64,000 nucleotides of DNA, from contig OU452228.1 of NCBI GenBank assembly GCA_911728455.2, positions 1 through 64,000 on the forward strand, in the 5' to 3' direction. Origin of the DNA: Marthasterias glacialis. Its lineage: Eukaryota > Echinodermata > Asteroidea > Forcipulatida > Asteriidae. The first letter of the stretch is position 1, and every line of letters starts with the position of its first letter. The translations under genes and the position numbers were made by a program. Below the pieces are notes generated by a model that was not told the origin of the DNA, searched no databases, and was given only the letters and a program-made list of their open reading frames with translations. Shown here piece after piece: positions 36,051 through 49,600 of this stretch.

Positions 36051-37930
36051 AATCTAACCTAACATGATGTCCAAACATTCTCAACTCAAATGTTACCTCA
36101 AGGGGCCGAATTTAAAGTCAACTTGTGTCATTTCAATCTAACCTAACATGATGTCTTGAAGAACAATGGACAAACATTCTCAACTAAAATGGTACCTCAA
36201 GTGGTTTTAATTTTACAGTCACTTTGTGCAATTTCAATCTAACCTAAATATTGTCTGGAAGAATGATACCTGAAGAGGTTTGAGTTTTACGGACAACCTG
36301 TGTAATTTCATTCTAACTTAAAGCCATTATACACTATTGGTAAAGTGTCTGGAAATACTTCCATACCTTATGAGCATCAACAGTTATTTAATAAAATCAA
36401 CCTGCGAAAGTTTCAGCTCATTTCATTGTTTCCTTTACGAGAAAACATTACAATGTCATTCACCATTTTTGCATTCATTCTAACGGCCGGAGTTTTCGTC
36501 TCATGAGACAAAAAATCATTTGTGGATCTTATTTCACTAATTATTTGAAAACGATAACACATCAGACAAAAATATTTCTCAGGAAGTTTTCTACCATCAT
36601 CGTCTCTATACCATGTACGTTATGTGCAAATCTGTGAACATTTTGTTTTTCAGTGTTCCCAAAAGTGAATATGGACTTTAACATGATGGCCAGAACAATG
36701 ATAAACAAACATCCCCAACTTAAATGAAACCTGAAGTGGTTCGAGTTTACAGTGGCTTGTGTATTTTAATTCTAACCTAAGATGATGGTTTGCAGAGCGA
36801 TGAACAAACATTTCCAACTAAAAAAATACTTTAAGAGGTTTGAGTTTTGTAGTCAACTAACTAGTGTAATTTCAAGTTGACTTGAAAACAAGATCGTGTA
36901 ATTTCAATCTAACCTAACATGATGTATGGAAGAACGATTAACAAACAATATCAACTAAAATGTTACAGCAAATGGCCAAGTTGGATATTTGAAGTGGTTT
37001 TAGTTTTAAAGTCAACTTGTGTGTTTTCAATCTAACCTTACATGATGGCTGGAAGAACAATGAACAAACATTCCCATCTAAAGGGATACCTGAAGGGGTT
37101 TGAGTTTTATAGTCAACTTGTATAATTTCGTTCTAACCTAACATGATGGCTAGAACAGCAATAAACAAACATTCCCAACTTAAATGAAACCTGAAGTGGT
37201 ACGATTTTAGTGTGTAATTTTATTCTAACCTAAGATGAGGGTTTGAAGAACCATGCTCAAACATTTCTAACTAAAATGATACCTGAAGAGGTTTGAGTTT
37301 TATAGTCAACTAACTTATAGTCAAGTTGACTTGAAAACAAGATTGTGTATTTTCAATCTAACCTAACATGTCTGGAAGAAGGAAGAACAAACATTCCCAA
37401 CTAAAATGATACACGAAGTGGCTTTAGTTTTAAATTCAACCTGTGTAATTTCAACCTTACCTATCTTGATGTCTAGAAGAATGTTGAACAATCATTACCA
37501 AATAAAATGATACCTGAAGTGGTTTGAGTTTTATAGTCAACTTGTGTAATTTCTTTCTAACCTAAGATGATGGTTGGAAGAATGATAAACAAACATTCCA
37601 AACTAAAATGATACCTGAAGAGGTTTGAGTTTTATAGTCAACTAACTAGTGTAATTTCAAGTTGACTTGAAAACAAGATTGTGTCAGTTGAATCTAACCT
37701 AACACGATTTCTGGAAGATCGATAAATAAACAATATCAACTAAAATGTTACCTCATGTGGCCGAGTTTAAGGTCCACTTGTGTAATTTCAATCTAACTTA
37801 ACATGATGTCTTGAAGAACAATAACAAACATTCCTAACTAAAATGATATTTGAAGTGGTTTTAGTTTTATAGTTAACTTTAAAGTGTAATTTCAAACTAA
37901 CCTAACATGATGTCTACAAGAACAACTATT
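36050..37930. repeat. Degenerate ~100-bp minisatellite
   Basis: The phrases TCAATCTAACCTAACATGATG, AACAAACATTCCCAACTAAAATG, and GGTTTGAGTTTTATAGTCAACTTGTG recur in this order, with spacing from 84 to about 140 bp (for example TCTAACCT at 36053, 36137, 36238). Units are strongly diverged in length and sequence, so the array is old. Confidence 0.85.
36315..36665 (+). mobile_element. Dispersed repeat inserted in the ~100-bp minisatellite
   Basis: A non-minisatellite stretch starting ACACTATTGGTAAAGTG with AACCTGCGAAAGTTTCAGCTC downstream. From general knowledge, this resembles an abundant short interspersed family of sea star-type genomes that begins with a CACTATTGGTAA motif. Boundaries and class are uncertain. 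Confidence 0.4.
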
Positions 37931-38163
37931 ACCAACCCGATAACGATTTTCAAAATAAATCTACTTTTAAAATCATAAAAAATTAAGGTTTCATTTTTTA
38001 CACCTACACAATGTTGTTGCCAACCAGAGGATTAGCTCAGGCAAGCCCAGAGTGAAATAGTCCCAAACAATCTTTTGGCATCTGTAGATGATTGCTGTGG
38101 CCAAGATGACAACATTTTAAACATGGGGTTCAATACTGACAAGAAATAGCTCTTTAAACTTAC

Positions 38164-38287
38164 CTCAAATAAAGATGGTGTGTAAGACTAATGGTGTGAT
38201 GCAAAGCCATCCTAAACATGACATTCCAAATTGACTCCAAGGAGGCTCTTGTCCATGAAGGAAACTGCCTTTTTATCAGGGAATAAC
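38164..38287 (-). other. Candidate isolated exon, unknown product
   Basis: The minus strand has a strong acceptor (TGTTTTGTTTGCAG at 38288) and a strong donor (GAG|GTAAGT at 38163) around 124 bp. One frame is fully open and reads YSLIKRQFPSWTRASLES, then IWNVMFRMALHHTISLTHH. I recognise no family. Phase in and phase out differ, so it is not a symmetric module like the VWC/EGF exons. It could be a true exon of a gene extending beyond, or chance splice sites. Confidence 0.35.
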
Positions 38288-38639
38288 CTGCAAACAAAAC
38301 ACACATCAAAAGACAACATTTCTGAAAATGGTCAAGATGTGAAAATTGTGAATTCTCAACTTGACCACCATTATTGAAACTCTGATTTTTTGAATACTTT
38401 AACTTTACTAATAATGGTGGGAACAACATGAAATTTGGGTACGTTAAAGAGACAGCACAACATCAGCTCGGGAACAAATTTGAGTGTTGAAAAATCATTA
38501 AGGTTGGCAAGTTTCTGAAGGACTAGACAACATGTAATTTGGCAAGTCAATTTTTATAAAAAAAATTCAGGACTCGGGAAAGTACTGAATATACAGTGCT
38601 TAACAAACATTGGTGTATGGGAAAAACTACAACTAATAT
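38288..38639. other. Non-coding DNA, no gene seen
   Basis: AT-rich, no supported exon. Confidence 0.4.
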
Positions 38640-38925
38640 ACTTTATCTACTTTTTGGTAAGGCCCTGGCAGGGGAGGTTTTTTCTGTGTATCCTTGCCGG
38701 GGTTGTTACCTTTCCGTTGGGTGGGTCTGCGTGTATTGACCTAAGATTGGGAACAGGTGTTGTCCCCTACTTGGTCCACGGAGCCGGCTGTGGCTGAGGG
38801 TGCCGGGAAGGGGACTGCTGACACGACGGCGGTTCGCCACCGGCAGAGACCCCAGGGAACTTTGTCTGTCCCAGAGGAGGGTTGTTTCCTCTGGTTACGC
38901 CAGCACCTTTCCCCCCCCCCCCAAA
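38640..38925 (-). pseudogene. GC-rich coding-like relic, probably retroelement-derived
   Basis: An island of balanced G+C inside AT-rich DNA. On the minus strand it reads GVTRGNNPPLGQTKFPGV, QSPSRHPQPQPAPWTK, stop, GTTPVPNLRSIHADPPNGK in one frame, interrupted by a single TAG. The proline-, glutamine- and basic-rich composition is like the linker regions of retroelement gag/ORF1 proteins. No diagnostic motif is visible, so the family is not assigned. Confidence 0.25.
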
Positions 38926-39689
38926 CTTCTTAATTATTACACACACTAAAACACTCATGAAGAACTGCTCGAACAACTCTACGCTAATACTATTCTTCGT
39001 CACTTTTTTCTTAAAACTAGCACTTCTCAAAGCAAAAAATAGGTAAAATACAACAAAAGTAAACAAGCTCAATTTGAAAACGTATTCACCCAACTCTGCT
39101 GCTGAGAAAAGAGGGCGCAAACATGCAAGCATGTCGCAGGGCATTGTTGGTAGGATGCAGGAGGGCGCTATTGTATATATTGTTAATCTCTCAATCGGTA
39201 AAGTCCTGTCGGAAAGGGAAATATGCAAATGTACATTTGGCTCTACAAGTCAGTAGAGACGTAGACTTGTTAATTTTCTTTTCATTATCGTAAGATAGGT
39301 GCAGCATGCTTATTAGAGCATGCCAATATTACGTAATGTGAATCCATATTCTTCCTTTTAAACGTATTCAGCCCAATACGCACTCTCAACAGAACTACTT
39401 ACCTCGCTTCCCAAACCCAACCTATCTCTTAGAAAGAAGAAGAAAAAAACCACTTCCATTTGCGTGGAGCAAGGGTAGCATGACCTACAGCCAACATCCT
39501 GGTCACGTCCACGGTTCCTCTAAGAGTTAGGGGTTTTACGTGTCCACCGAGCGCTGATAACTCAGCCTTATGTTGGATGCCGAACAGTTGTTACACTTTT
39601 CCAGTGGTAACCGTACATGCATTATTATCATCAAATGACAAAAAGGCAAATTCCATGCCATGACGACCAAGCACACTTGTTGCTAACGA

Positions 39690-39865
39690 TTGATACTTTT
39701 TATTAGTTCCGCAAATGAGACTAACCGATGTAGGTTGGAGCTGAGCAGGATCATACACTGAATGACAGAACCATACATTTTATAAGTGCCGCTAATAGGA
39801 CAAACTGTTTTAGGTTGGAGCTGAGCAGGATCAGGAACTGAATGAAAGAACCATACATTTCATAA
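39690..39865 (+). repeat. Left remnant of the 80-bp minisatellite (2 units)
   Basis: Two units (GAGCTGAGCAGGATCA near 39738 and 39819) separated from the main array by the MITE, so the MITE inserted into an existing array. Confidence 0.85.
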
Positions 39866-40667
39866 TAGACCGATTGCGCGACTTACGTCACGTGACCCCT
39901 GTTGGGTTAAAAATGTATACACACACGTAATCCTCCATAGGAAAGGGTGGTACGGTACACGATGATTAATGCATTTAGTTAATTCAATCGAGGCTTTTTT
40001 TGCTCGAAATCTTAGAAACATATTCCATAGTTTGTACCAAAGACCTTCAAGTGGCTTAATAAAGCCAGTAAGGACAGTTCCAGCAAGTCTTGAAAATTGT
40101 AAAAGTACCGTATAAATGTGCACGATGTGTACAGCGCACGACGGAACGTTAGGCCAGACGACTGCGATCACCACACACTTTTCAAAACAAAAATTTCAAA
40201 GTTTTGAAGCTGAAATCCTCCAAAGAAATTGCTTTCCAAAACTGTGTGATTCCTTTACCTATTTGAAATTCTGCAAGGCTAGGTATTAATGCCCACTTTT
40301 CCAATGTTGTTTATCCTTTTTTTACAGTGATTTAGGCCAACATTACAAACAAAATAACAGACGGGTGGCTACATAATAGTCGTCCGACGCCGGTGGTGCA
40401 TGGCTTAAAAAATCTCTTTTCAGAAGAATTCTTTTAAATTATGAAACAGAGATGTGATTTAAATTACATGTAGTGCCACACCATACTACTTTAAATAAAG
40501 GGGCTGATTAACTAATTCATCGCTTAACAAAAGTATAATCGACTGTTTTTGAACTCACTCTGTGTCACGGCCTATCTCTTTACACGTATTTTTTCTCAAG
40601 CTGTATGACGTCATACCCGATAGGGGGTCACATGACCACATGTAAACATTGTCGCGCAATCGGTTTA
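39866..40667. mobile_element. MITE with TAGACCGATTGCGCGAC ends (802 bp)
   Basis: TAGACCGATTGCGCGAC at the left and GTCGCGCAATCGGTTTA at the right are inverted repeats with one mismatch. Sequence just inside is also paired (ACGTCACGTGACCCC versus GGGGGTCACATGACC). It interrupts the 80-bp minisatellite (ACATTTCATAA before, TTGCCGGTAATAAG after). The target duplication is unclear because the flank is diverged. There is no transposase ORF. A copy with only the right half lies at 61057-61445. Confidence 0.8.
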
Positions 40668-43600
40668 TTGCCGGTAATAAGACAAACTGTGGTAGGTTGG
40701 GGGCTGAGAAGCATCATGAACTGCATGAAAGAACCACACATTTTATAAGTGCCGTTAAAAAGACTAACTATGGTAGGTTGGGTCTGAGCAGGATCATGAT
40801 TTGTATGAAAGTGCCATACACTTTATAGGTGCCACCAATAAGAAAAACTATGGTTATAACTATGGTTATAACACATTTTATAAGTGCCGTTAAAAAGACT
40901 ATCTATGGTAGGTTGGGTCTGAGCAGGATCATGATTTGTATGAAAGTGCCATACATTTTATAAGTGCCGCCAATAAGAATAACTATGGTAGGTTGTGGGC
41001 TAGTCAGAATCATGAACTTAATGACAGAATCATACAGTTTTGAAGTGCCGATAAAAAGACCAACTATAGTAGGTTGGGGGTTGAGCAGGATCATGAACTG
41101 AAAGAAAGATCCATACATTTTATAAGTGCCGCTAATAAGACTTCCTGTGGTAGGTTTGGGCTTAGCAGGATCATGAACTGAATGAAAGATCCATACATTT
41201 TATAAGTGCCGCTAATAAGACTAACCGTGGTAGGTCTGGGGCTGAGCAGGATCATGAACTGCATGAAAGAACCATGCATTTGATAAGTGCCGCTAGTAAG
41301 CCAAAGAGTGGTAGGTGGAGCTGACCAGGATCATGAACTGCATAAACAAACCATACATTTTATAAATGCCGCTAATAAGACTAACTGTGGTAGGTTGGGG
41401 CTGAGCAGGATCATGAACTGCATGAAAGAGTCATACATTTTATAAGTGCCGCTAATAAGACTTACTATGATAGGTTGGGGGCTAGTCAGGATCATGAACT
41501 TAATGATAGAAACATACATTTGCCACTTAGAAGACTAACTATGATAGTCCGGGCTGAGCAGGATCATGAACTCAATGAAAGAACCATACATTTTATAAGT
41601 GCCACTAATAAGACTAACTGTGATAAGCTGGGCTGAGCAGGATCATTAACTGCATGAAGCAACCATACATTTTATAAGTGCCGCTAATAAGACTAACTAT
41701 GGTAGGTTGGGGGCTGAGCAGGATTACGAACTGAATGACAGAACCATATATTTTGTAAGCGCCGCTAATAAGACTAATCTTGGTGGGTTGGGGCTGATCA
41801 GTACCATGAACTGAATGACAGAACTATATAATTTATTAGTGCCGCTAATAAGACTAACCTTGGTAGGTTGGGGGCTAAGCAGGATCATAAACTGCATGAA
41901 ATAACCATCCATTTTATAAGTGCCGCTAATGACACAAACTGTGGTAGGTTGGGGCTGAGCAAGATCATGAACTGCATCAAAGAACCACACATTTTATAAG
42001 TGTCGCTAATAAGACAAACTGTGGCAGGTTGGGCCTGAGTAGGATCATGAACTGCATAAACGAACGATACGTTTTATAAGTGCCACTATTAAGACTTACT
42101 GTGGCAGGTTGGGGCTGAGCAGGATCATCAACTGCATGAAAGAGCTATATATTTTATGAGTGCCGCTAATAAGACTAACTATGGTAGGTTGGGGGCTGAG
42201 CAGGATCACGAACTGAATGACAGAACCATACCTTTTATAAGTGCCGCTAATAAGACTAACCATGGTAGGCTGGGGCTGAGCAGGATCATGAACTGAAAGA
42301 AAGATCCATACATTTTATAAGTGCCACTATTAAAAATAACTGTGGCAGGTTGGGGCTGAGCAGGATCATGAACTGCATGAAAGAGCCATACATTCTATAA
42401 GTGCCACAAATAAGACCAACTATTGTAGGTTGGGGGCTGACAAGGATCATGAAGTGTATGACAGAACCATACATTTGATAAGCACCACTAATATGACTAA
42501 CCGTTGGGGCTGAGCAGAATCATCAACTGAATGACAGAACCGTACATTTTATAAGTGCCGCTAATAAAAACAACTGCGGTATGTTTGGGCTGAGCAGGAT
42601 CATGAACACAATGACAGAACCAAACTATTTATAAGAGCCGATCATAAGACAAACTGTGGTAGGTTCCGGCTTACCAGGATCATTAACTGCTTGAAAGAAC
42701 TATACAGTTGATAATCTGCCAATGAGACTAACTATGGTAAGTTTGGGCTGAGCAGGATCATAAACTGATTGAAAGAACCTCACATTTTATAAGTGCCGCT
42801 AAAAAGACTAACTATGGTAGGTTGGGGCTGAGCAGTATCATGATCAGAATGACAGAACCAAACATTTCGTAAGCGCCGCTAATAACACTAACTAAGGTTG
42901 GTTGGGGTTTAGCAGTTTCATGAACACAATGAAAGAACCACACATTTTATAAGTGCCATTAAAAAGACAAACTGTGGTAGGTTGGGGCTGAGCAGGATCA
43001 TAAACTGCAAGAACGAACTATACATTTGATACTGCCACTAATAAGACAAACTGTGGTAGGTAGGCTGGGCCTGAGCAGATAAACTGCAAGAAAAAAACAT
43101 ACATTTTATAAGTGCCGCTATTAAGACTAACTATGGTAGGTTTGGGGCTGAGCAGCATCATGAATTGCATAAAAGAACCATACATTTTATAAGTGCCGCT
43201 AGTAAGACTAACAATGGTAGGTTTGGGGCTAGACAGGATCAAGAACTTAATGAAAGAACCTAACATTAATAAGTTTGGCTAATAAGACAAACTGGGGTAG
43301 GTTGGGGCTGAGCAGGATCATGAACTCAGTGAAAGAACCATACTTTCTTCAAGTGCTGCAAATAAGACCAACTATTGCAGGTTGGGGGCTGAGGATCGTG
43401 AAGTGAATGACAGAACCATACACTTGAAAAACACCGCTAATAAGACTAACCGTTGGGACTGAGCAGGATCATGAACTGAATGACAGAACCGTACATTGTA
43501 TTAGTGCCGCTAATAAAAAACAACTGCTGTACGTTTGGGCTGAGCAGGATCATGAACTGAATGAAAGAACCATACATTTTATAAGTGCTGCTAAGAAGGC

Positions 43601-44065
43601 CAACTATTGTAGGTTGGGGCTGAGCAGGATCATGAACTCAATCAAAGAACTAAACATTTTTTGAGTGCCGCTAATAAGACTAACCATGGTAGGTTTGGGC
43701 TGAGCAGGATCATAAACTGATTGAAAGAACCATACATTTTATAAGTGCCGCTTATGAGACAAAATGTGGTAGGTTGAGACTGAGCAGGATCATGAACTGC
43801 ATAAAAGAACCATACATTTTAAAAGTGCTGTCAATAAGACCGACTATTGTAGGTTGGATCTGAGCAGTATCATGAAGTGAATGACAGAACCATACATTTT
43901 ATAAGTGACGCTAATAAGACCAACTATAGTAGGTTGAGGGCTGTGCAGGATCATGAAGTGAATGACAGAACCCTACATTTTATAAGCGCCGCTAATAATA
44001 CTTATTGAGGTTAATTGAGGCTGAACAGGATCATGAACTGCATGAAAGAACCAGACATTTTATGA
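40668..44065 (+). repeat. 80-bp minisatellite, about 42 units (copy 1)
   Basis: Unit of 79-81 bp: AACTATGGTAGGTTGGGGCT, GAGCAGGATCATGAACTGA, AAGAACCATACATTTTATAA, GTGCCGCTAATAAGACT. Where units are exactly 81 bp the minus strand stays open and encodes a 27-residue repeat (MYGSFMQFMILLSPQPT...); units of 79-80 bp break the frame, so coding is unlikely. Confidence 0.95.
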
Positions 44066-44914
44066 GTAAGGGTCTGTAAATATCAAAGATTTTTGGAAAA
44101 TGTTGGCCACGGCAAAAAAATGGATTTCCTTCATACTCCAATATTTGATGGACCTTTGCCCCAAACTAACAAATATGGAAAACAAACTTGAAAATTATCT
44201 GCATTGCCATGGTAACAGCCAAATTAAGATTGTAGGCTTTTAAAGCCATTTTTCCAATTTTTTAATAGAAAAACGTATACGTGTAAATGCTGCATTGCCT
44301 AAAATGCGTACTGTATATCACCAGTTAGAAACTTTCCCCTTCCCTTCCTTACCCCTCCCCTTTCTCTCTCCCTGTTCTATTAAAACATTTTGTAACGATT
44401 TTAGGGTGGGGCTACAGCCCCCTTTGCCACCCCTTAGATCCGTCAAAGAGTCACTACATAACACACAGTGACATTGACTTCCAAAATAGCATAACCAATA
44501 TTATTGTGATGATGGCGTCAGATAAATTGGGTCAATAGTCATAGTCCCTAAATACAGGCTGAAAACACCAAATCCAAGATGGCCGCCTGACATGGCGGCC
44601 ATTTTTAATTCCCACAATACATTTAACACTATCACATGACACATCAAGACCACTTTTGGGGAAAAAAAATTATGTAATATATTTATTTTCGTGGGTAGTG
44701 TATAGGACTATATGTTAAAAAATAAATTTGAAAGAGCTGACAATTTCTTATTACGGAGCTGCAACACAAGTAGTGTCTGGCATATAGCTAAACATTACTG
44801 ACATGGGCATACCTTTCTCATTTGTGGCAAAAGTTGATTGATCATGCTTATTTGGGTTTAATTATCAGATTCTCTAAACATCTTTCAGAGATTTGTGGTA
44901 GTTCACTTGAAAAA
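44066..44914 (+). repeat. Tail of duplication copy 1, with dispersed-repeat pieces
   Basis: 44066-44240 (GGTCTGTAAATATCAAAGAT...) matches 58019-58200. 44550-44660 (AAATCCAAGATGGCCGCC, a spacer, then GGCGGCCATTTTT and CTATCACATGAC) is similar to the interior of the TTAA MITEs but lacks their ends, so it is an older relative or fragment. Confidence 0.75.
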
Positions 44915-45805
44915 AACTCTACGCTAATACTATTCTTCGTCACTTTTTTCTTAAAACTAGCACTTCTCAAAGCAAAAAATAGGTAAAATACAACAAAAGT
45001 AAACAAGCTCAATTTGAAAACGTATTCACCCAACTCTGCTGCTGAGAAAAGAGGGCGCAAACATGCAAGCATGTCGCAGGGCATTGTTGGTAGGATGCAG
45101 GAGGGCGCTATTGTATATATTGTTAATCTCTCAATCGGTAAAGTCCTGTCGGAAAGGGAAATATGCAAATGTACATTTGGCTCTACAAGTCAGTAGAGAC
45201 GTAGACTTGTTAATTTTCTTTTCATTATCGTAAGATAGGTGCAGCATGCTTATTAGAGCATGCCAATATTACGTAATGTGAATCCATATTCTTCCTTTTA
45301 AACGTATTCAGCCCAATACGCACTCTCAACAGAACTACTTACCTCGCTTCCCAAACCCAACCTATCTCTTAGAAAGAAGAAGAAAAAAACCACTTCCATT
45401 TGCGTGGAGCAAGGGTAGCATGACCTACAGCCAACATCCTGGTCACGTCCACGGTTCCTCTAAGAGTTAGGGGTTTTACGTGTCCACCGAGCGCTGATAA
45501 CTCAGCCTTATGTTGGATGCCGAACAGTTGTTACACTTTTCCAGTGGTAACCGTACATGCATTATTATCATCAAATGACAAAAAGGCAAATTCCATGCCA
45601 TGACGACCAAGCACACTTGTTGCTAACGATTGATACTTTTTATTAGTTCCGCAAATGAGACTAACCGATGTAGGTTGGAGCTGAGCAGGATCATACACTG
45701 AATGACAGAACCATACATTTTATAAGTGCCGCTAATAGGACAAACTGTTTTAAGTTGGAGCTGAGCAGGATCAGGAACTGAATGAAAGAACCATACATTT
45801 CATAA

Positions 45806-46608
45806 TAGACCGATTGCGCGACTTACGTCACGTGACCCCTGTTGGGTTAAAAATGTATACACACACGTAATCCTCCATAGGAAAGGGTGGTACGGTACAC
45901 GATGATTAATGCATTTAGTTAATTCAATCGAGGCTTTTTTTGCTCGAAATCTTAGAAACATATTCCATAGTTTGTACCAAAGACCTTCAAGTGGCTTAAT
46001 AAAAGCCAGTAAGGACAGTTCCAGCAAGTCTTGAAAATTGTAAAAGTACCGTATAAATGTGCACGATGTGTACAGCGCACGACGGAACGTTAGGCCAGAC
46101 GACTGCGATCACCACACACTTTTCAAAACAAAAATTTCAAAGTTTTGAAGCTGAAATCCTCCAAAGAAATTGCTTTCCAAAACTGTGTGATTCCTTTACC
46201 TATTTGAAATTCTGCAAGGCTAGGTATTAATGCCCACTTTTCCAATGTTGTTTATCCTTTTTTTACAGTGATTTAGGCCAACATTACAAACAAAATAACA
46301 GACGGGTGGCTACATAATAGTCGTCCGACGCCGGTGGTGCATGGCTTAAAAAATCTCTTTTCAGAAGAATTCTTTTAAATTATGAAACAGAGATGTGATT
46401 TAAATTACATGTAGTGCCACACCATACTACTTTAAATAAAGGGGCTGATTAACTAATTCATCGCTTAACAAAAGTATAATCGACTGTTTTTGAACTCACT
46501 CTGTGTCACGGCCTATCTCTTTACACGTATTTTTTCTCAAGCTGTATGACGTCATACCCAATAGGGGGTCACATGACCACATGTAAACATTGTCGCGCAA
46601 TCGGTTTA
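45806..46608. mobile_element. MITE with TAGACCGATTGCGCGAC ends, second copy
   Basis: Carried by the tandem duplication, not an independent insertion: its flanks are the same as at 39866. It has one extra A (AAAAGCC versus AAAGCC). Confidence 0.8.
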
Positions 46609-49600
46609 TTGCCGGTAATAAGACAAACTGTGGTAGGTTGGGGGCTGAGAAGCATCATGAACTGCATGAAAGAACCACACATTTTATAAGTGCCGTTAAA
46701 AAGACTAACTATGGTAGGTTGGGTCTGAGCAGGATCATGATTTGTATGAAAGTGCCATACACTTTATAGGTGCCACCAATAAGAAAAACTATGGTTATAA
46801 CTATGGTTATAACACATTTTATAAGTGCCGTTAAAAAGACTATCTATGGTAGGTTGGGTCTGAGCAGGATCATGATTTGTATGAAAGTGCCATACATTTT
46901 ATAAGTGCCGCCAATAAGAATAACTATGGTAGGTTGTGGGCTAGTCAGAATCATGAACTTAATGACAGAATCATACAGTTTTGAAGTGCCGATAAAAAGA
47001 CCAACTATAGTAGGTTGGGGGTTGAGCAGGATCATGAACTGAAAGAAAGATCCATACATTTTATAAGTGCCGCTAATAAGACTTACTGTGGTAGGTTTGG
47101 GCTTAGCAGGATCATGAACTGAATGAAACAACCGTACATTTTATAAGTGCCGCTAATAAGACTAACCGTGGTAGGTCTGGGGCTGAGCAGGATCATGAAC
47201 TGCATGAAAGAACCATGCATTTGATAAGTGCCGCTAGTAAGCCAAAGAGTGGTAGGTGGAGCTGACCAGGATCATGAACTGCATAAACAAACCATACATT
47301 TTATAAATGCCGCTAATAAGACTAACTGTGGTAGGTTGGGGCTGAGCAGGATCATGAACTGCATGAAAGAGTCATACATTTTATAAGTGCCGCTAATAAG
47401 ACTTACTATGATAGGTTGGGGGCTAGTCAGGATCATGAACTTAATGATAGAAACATACATTTGCCACTTAGAAGACTAACTATGATAGTCCGGGCTGAGC
47501 AGGATCATGAACTCAATGAAAGAACCATACATTTTATAAGTGCCACTAATAAGACTAACTGTGATAAGCTGGGCTGAGCAGGATCATTAACTGCATGAAG
47601 CAACCATACATTTTATAAGTGCCGCTAATAAGACTAACTATGGTAGGTTGGGGGCTGAGCAGGATTACGAACTGAATGACAGAACCATATATTTTGTAAG
47701 CGCCGCTAATAAGACTAATCTTGGTGGGTTGGGGCTGATCAGTACCATGAACTGAATGACAGAACTATATAATTTATTAGTGCCGCTAATAAGACTAACC
47801 TTGGTAGGTTGGGGGCTAAGCAGGATCATAAACTGCATGAAATAACCATCCATTTTATAAGTGCCGCTAATGACACAAACTGTGGTAGGTTGGGGCTGAG
47901 CAAGATCATGAACTGCATCAAAGAACCACACATTTTATAAGTGTCGCTAATAAGACAAACTGTGGCAGGTTGGGCCTGAGTAGGATCATGAACTGCATAA
48001 ACGAACGATACGTTTTATAAGTGCCACTATTAAGACTTACTGTGGCAGGTTGGGGCTGAGCAGGATCATCAACTGCATGAAAGAGCTATATATTTTATGA
48101 GTGCCGCTAATAAGACTAACTATGGTAGGTTGGGGGCTGAGCAGGATCACGAACTGAATGACAGAACCATACCTTTTATAAGTGCCGCTAATAAGACTAA
48201 CCATGGTAGGCTGGGGCTGAGCAGGATCATGAACTGAAAGAAAGATCCATACATTTTATAAGTGCCACTATTAAAAATAACTGTGGCAGGTTGGGGCTGA
48301 GCAGGATCATGAACTGCATGAAAGAGCCATACATTCTATAAGTGCCACAAATAAGACCAACTATTGTAGATTGGGGGCTGACAAGGATCATGAAGTGTAT
48401 GACAGAACCATACATTTGATAAGCACCACTAATATGACTAACCGTTGGGGCTGAGCAGAATCATCAACTGAATGACAGAACCGTACATTTTATAAGTGCC
48501 GCTAATAAAAACAACTGCGGTATGTTTGGGCTGAGCAGGATCATGAACACAATGACAGAACCAAACTATTTATAAGAGCCGATCATAAGACAAACTGTGG
48601 TAGGTTCCGGCTTACCAGGATCATTAACTGCTTGAAAGAACTATACAGTTGATAATCTGCCAATGAGACTAACTATGGTAAGTTTGGGCTGAGCAGGATC
48701 ATAAACTGATTGAAAGAACCTCACATTTTATAAGTGCCGCTAAAAAGACTAACTATGGTAGGTTGGGGCTGAGCAGTATCATGATCAGAATGACAGAACC
48801 AAACATTTCGTAAGCGCCGCTAATAACACTAACTAAGGTTGGTTGGGGTTTAGCAGTTTCATGAACACAATGAAAGAACCACACATTTTATAAGTGCCAT
48901 TAAAAAGACAAACTGTGGTAGGTTGGGGCTGAGCAGGATCATAAACTGCATGAACGAACTATACATTTGATACTGCCACTAATAAGACAAACTGTGGTAG
49001 GTAGGCTGGGCCTGAGCAGATAAACTGCAAGAAAAAAAACATACATTTTATAAGTGCCGCTATTAAGACTAACTATGGTAGGTTTGGGGCTGAGCAGCAT
49101 CATGAATTGCATAAAAGAACCATACATTTTATAAGTGCCGCTAGTAAGACTAACTATGGTAGGTTTGGGGCTAGACAGGATCAAGAACTTAATGAAAGAA
49201 CCTAACATTAATAAGTTTGGCTAATAAGACAAACTGGGGTAGGTTGGGGCTGAGCAGGATCATGAACTCAGTGAAAGAACCATACTTTCTTCAAGTGCTG
49301 CAAATAAGACCAACTATTGCAGGTTGGGGGCTGAGGATCGTGAAGTGAATGACAGAACCATACACTTGAAAAACACCGCTAATAAGACTAACCGTTGGGA
49401 CTGAGCAGGATCATGAACTGAATGAAAGAACCATACATTTTATAAGTGCTGCTAAGAAGGCCAACTATTGTAGGTTGGGGCTGAGCAGGATCATGAACTC
49501 AATCAAAGAACTAAACATTTTTTGAGTGCCGCTAATAAGACTAACCATGGTAGGTTTGGGCTGAGCAGGATCATAAACTGATTGAAAGAACCATACATTT

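Larger units (their letters stand above)
38975..44914 (+). repeat. 5.9-kb tandem duplication, copy 1 (5940 bp)
   Basis: Begins at AACTCTACGCTAATAC. Identical or nearly identical sequence restarts at 44915, with an offset of exactly 5940 for the first kilobase. It contains a unique ~700-bp start, two minisatellite units, an 802-bp MITE, the main 80-bp minisatellite, and a ~840-bp tail ending TAGTTCACTTGAAAAA. Confidence 0.95.

Noticed and set aside
39074-39256. 60-codon plus ORF and its minus partner, repeated at 45014
   Set aside because: Present twice only because of the 5.9-kb duplication; no splice context or known motif.
40903-49208. Several minus-strand ORFs of 62-95 codons encoding repeats of one peptide
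   Set aside because: They are translations of 81-bp minisatellite units and end wherever a 79- or 80-bp unit occurs.
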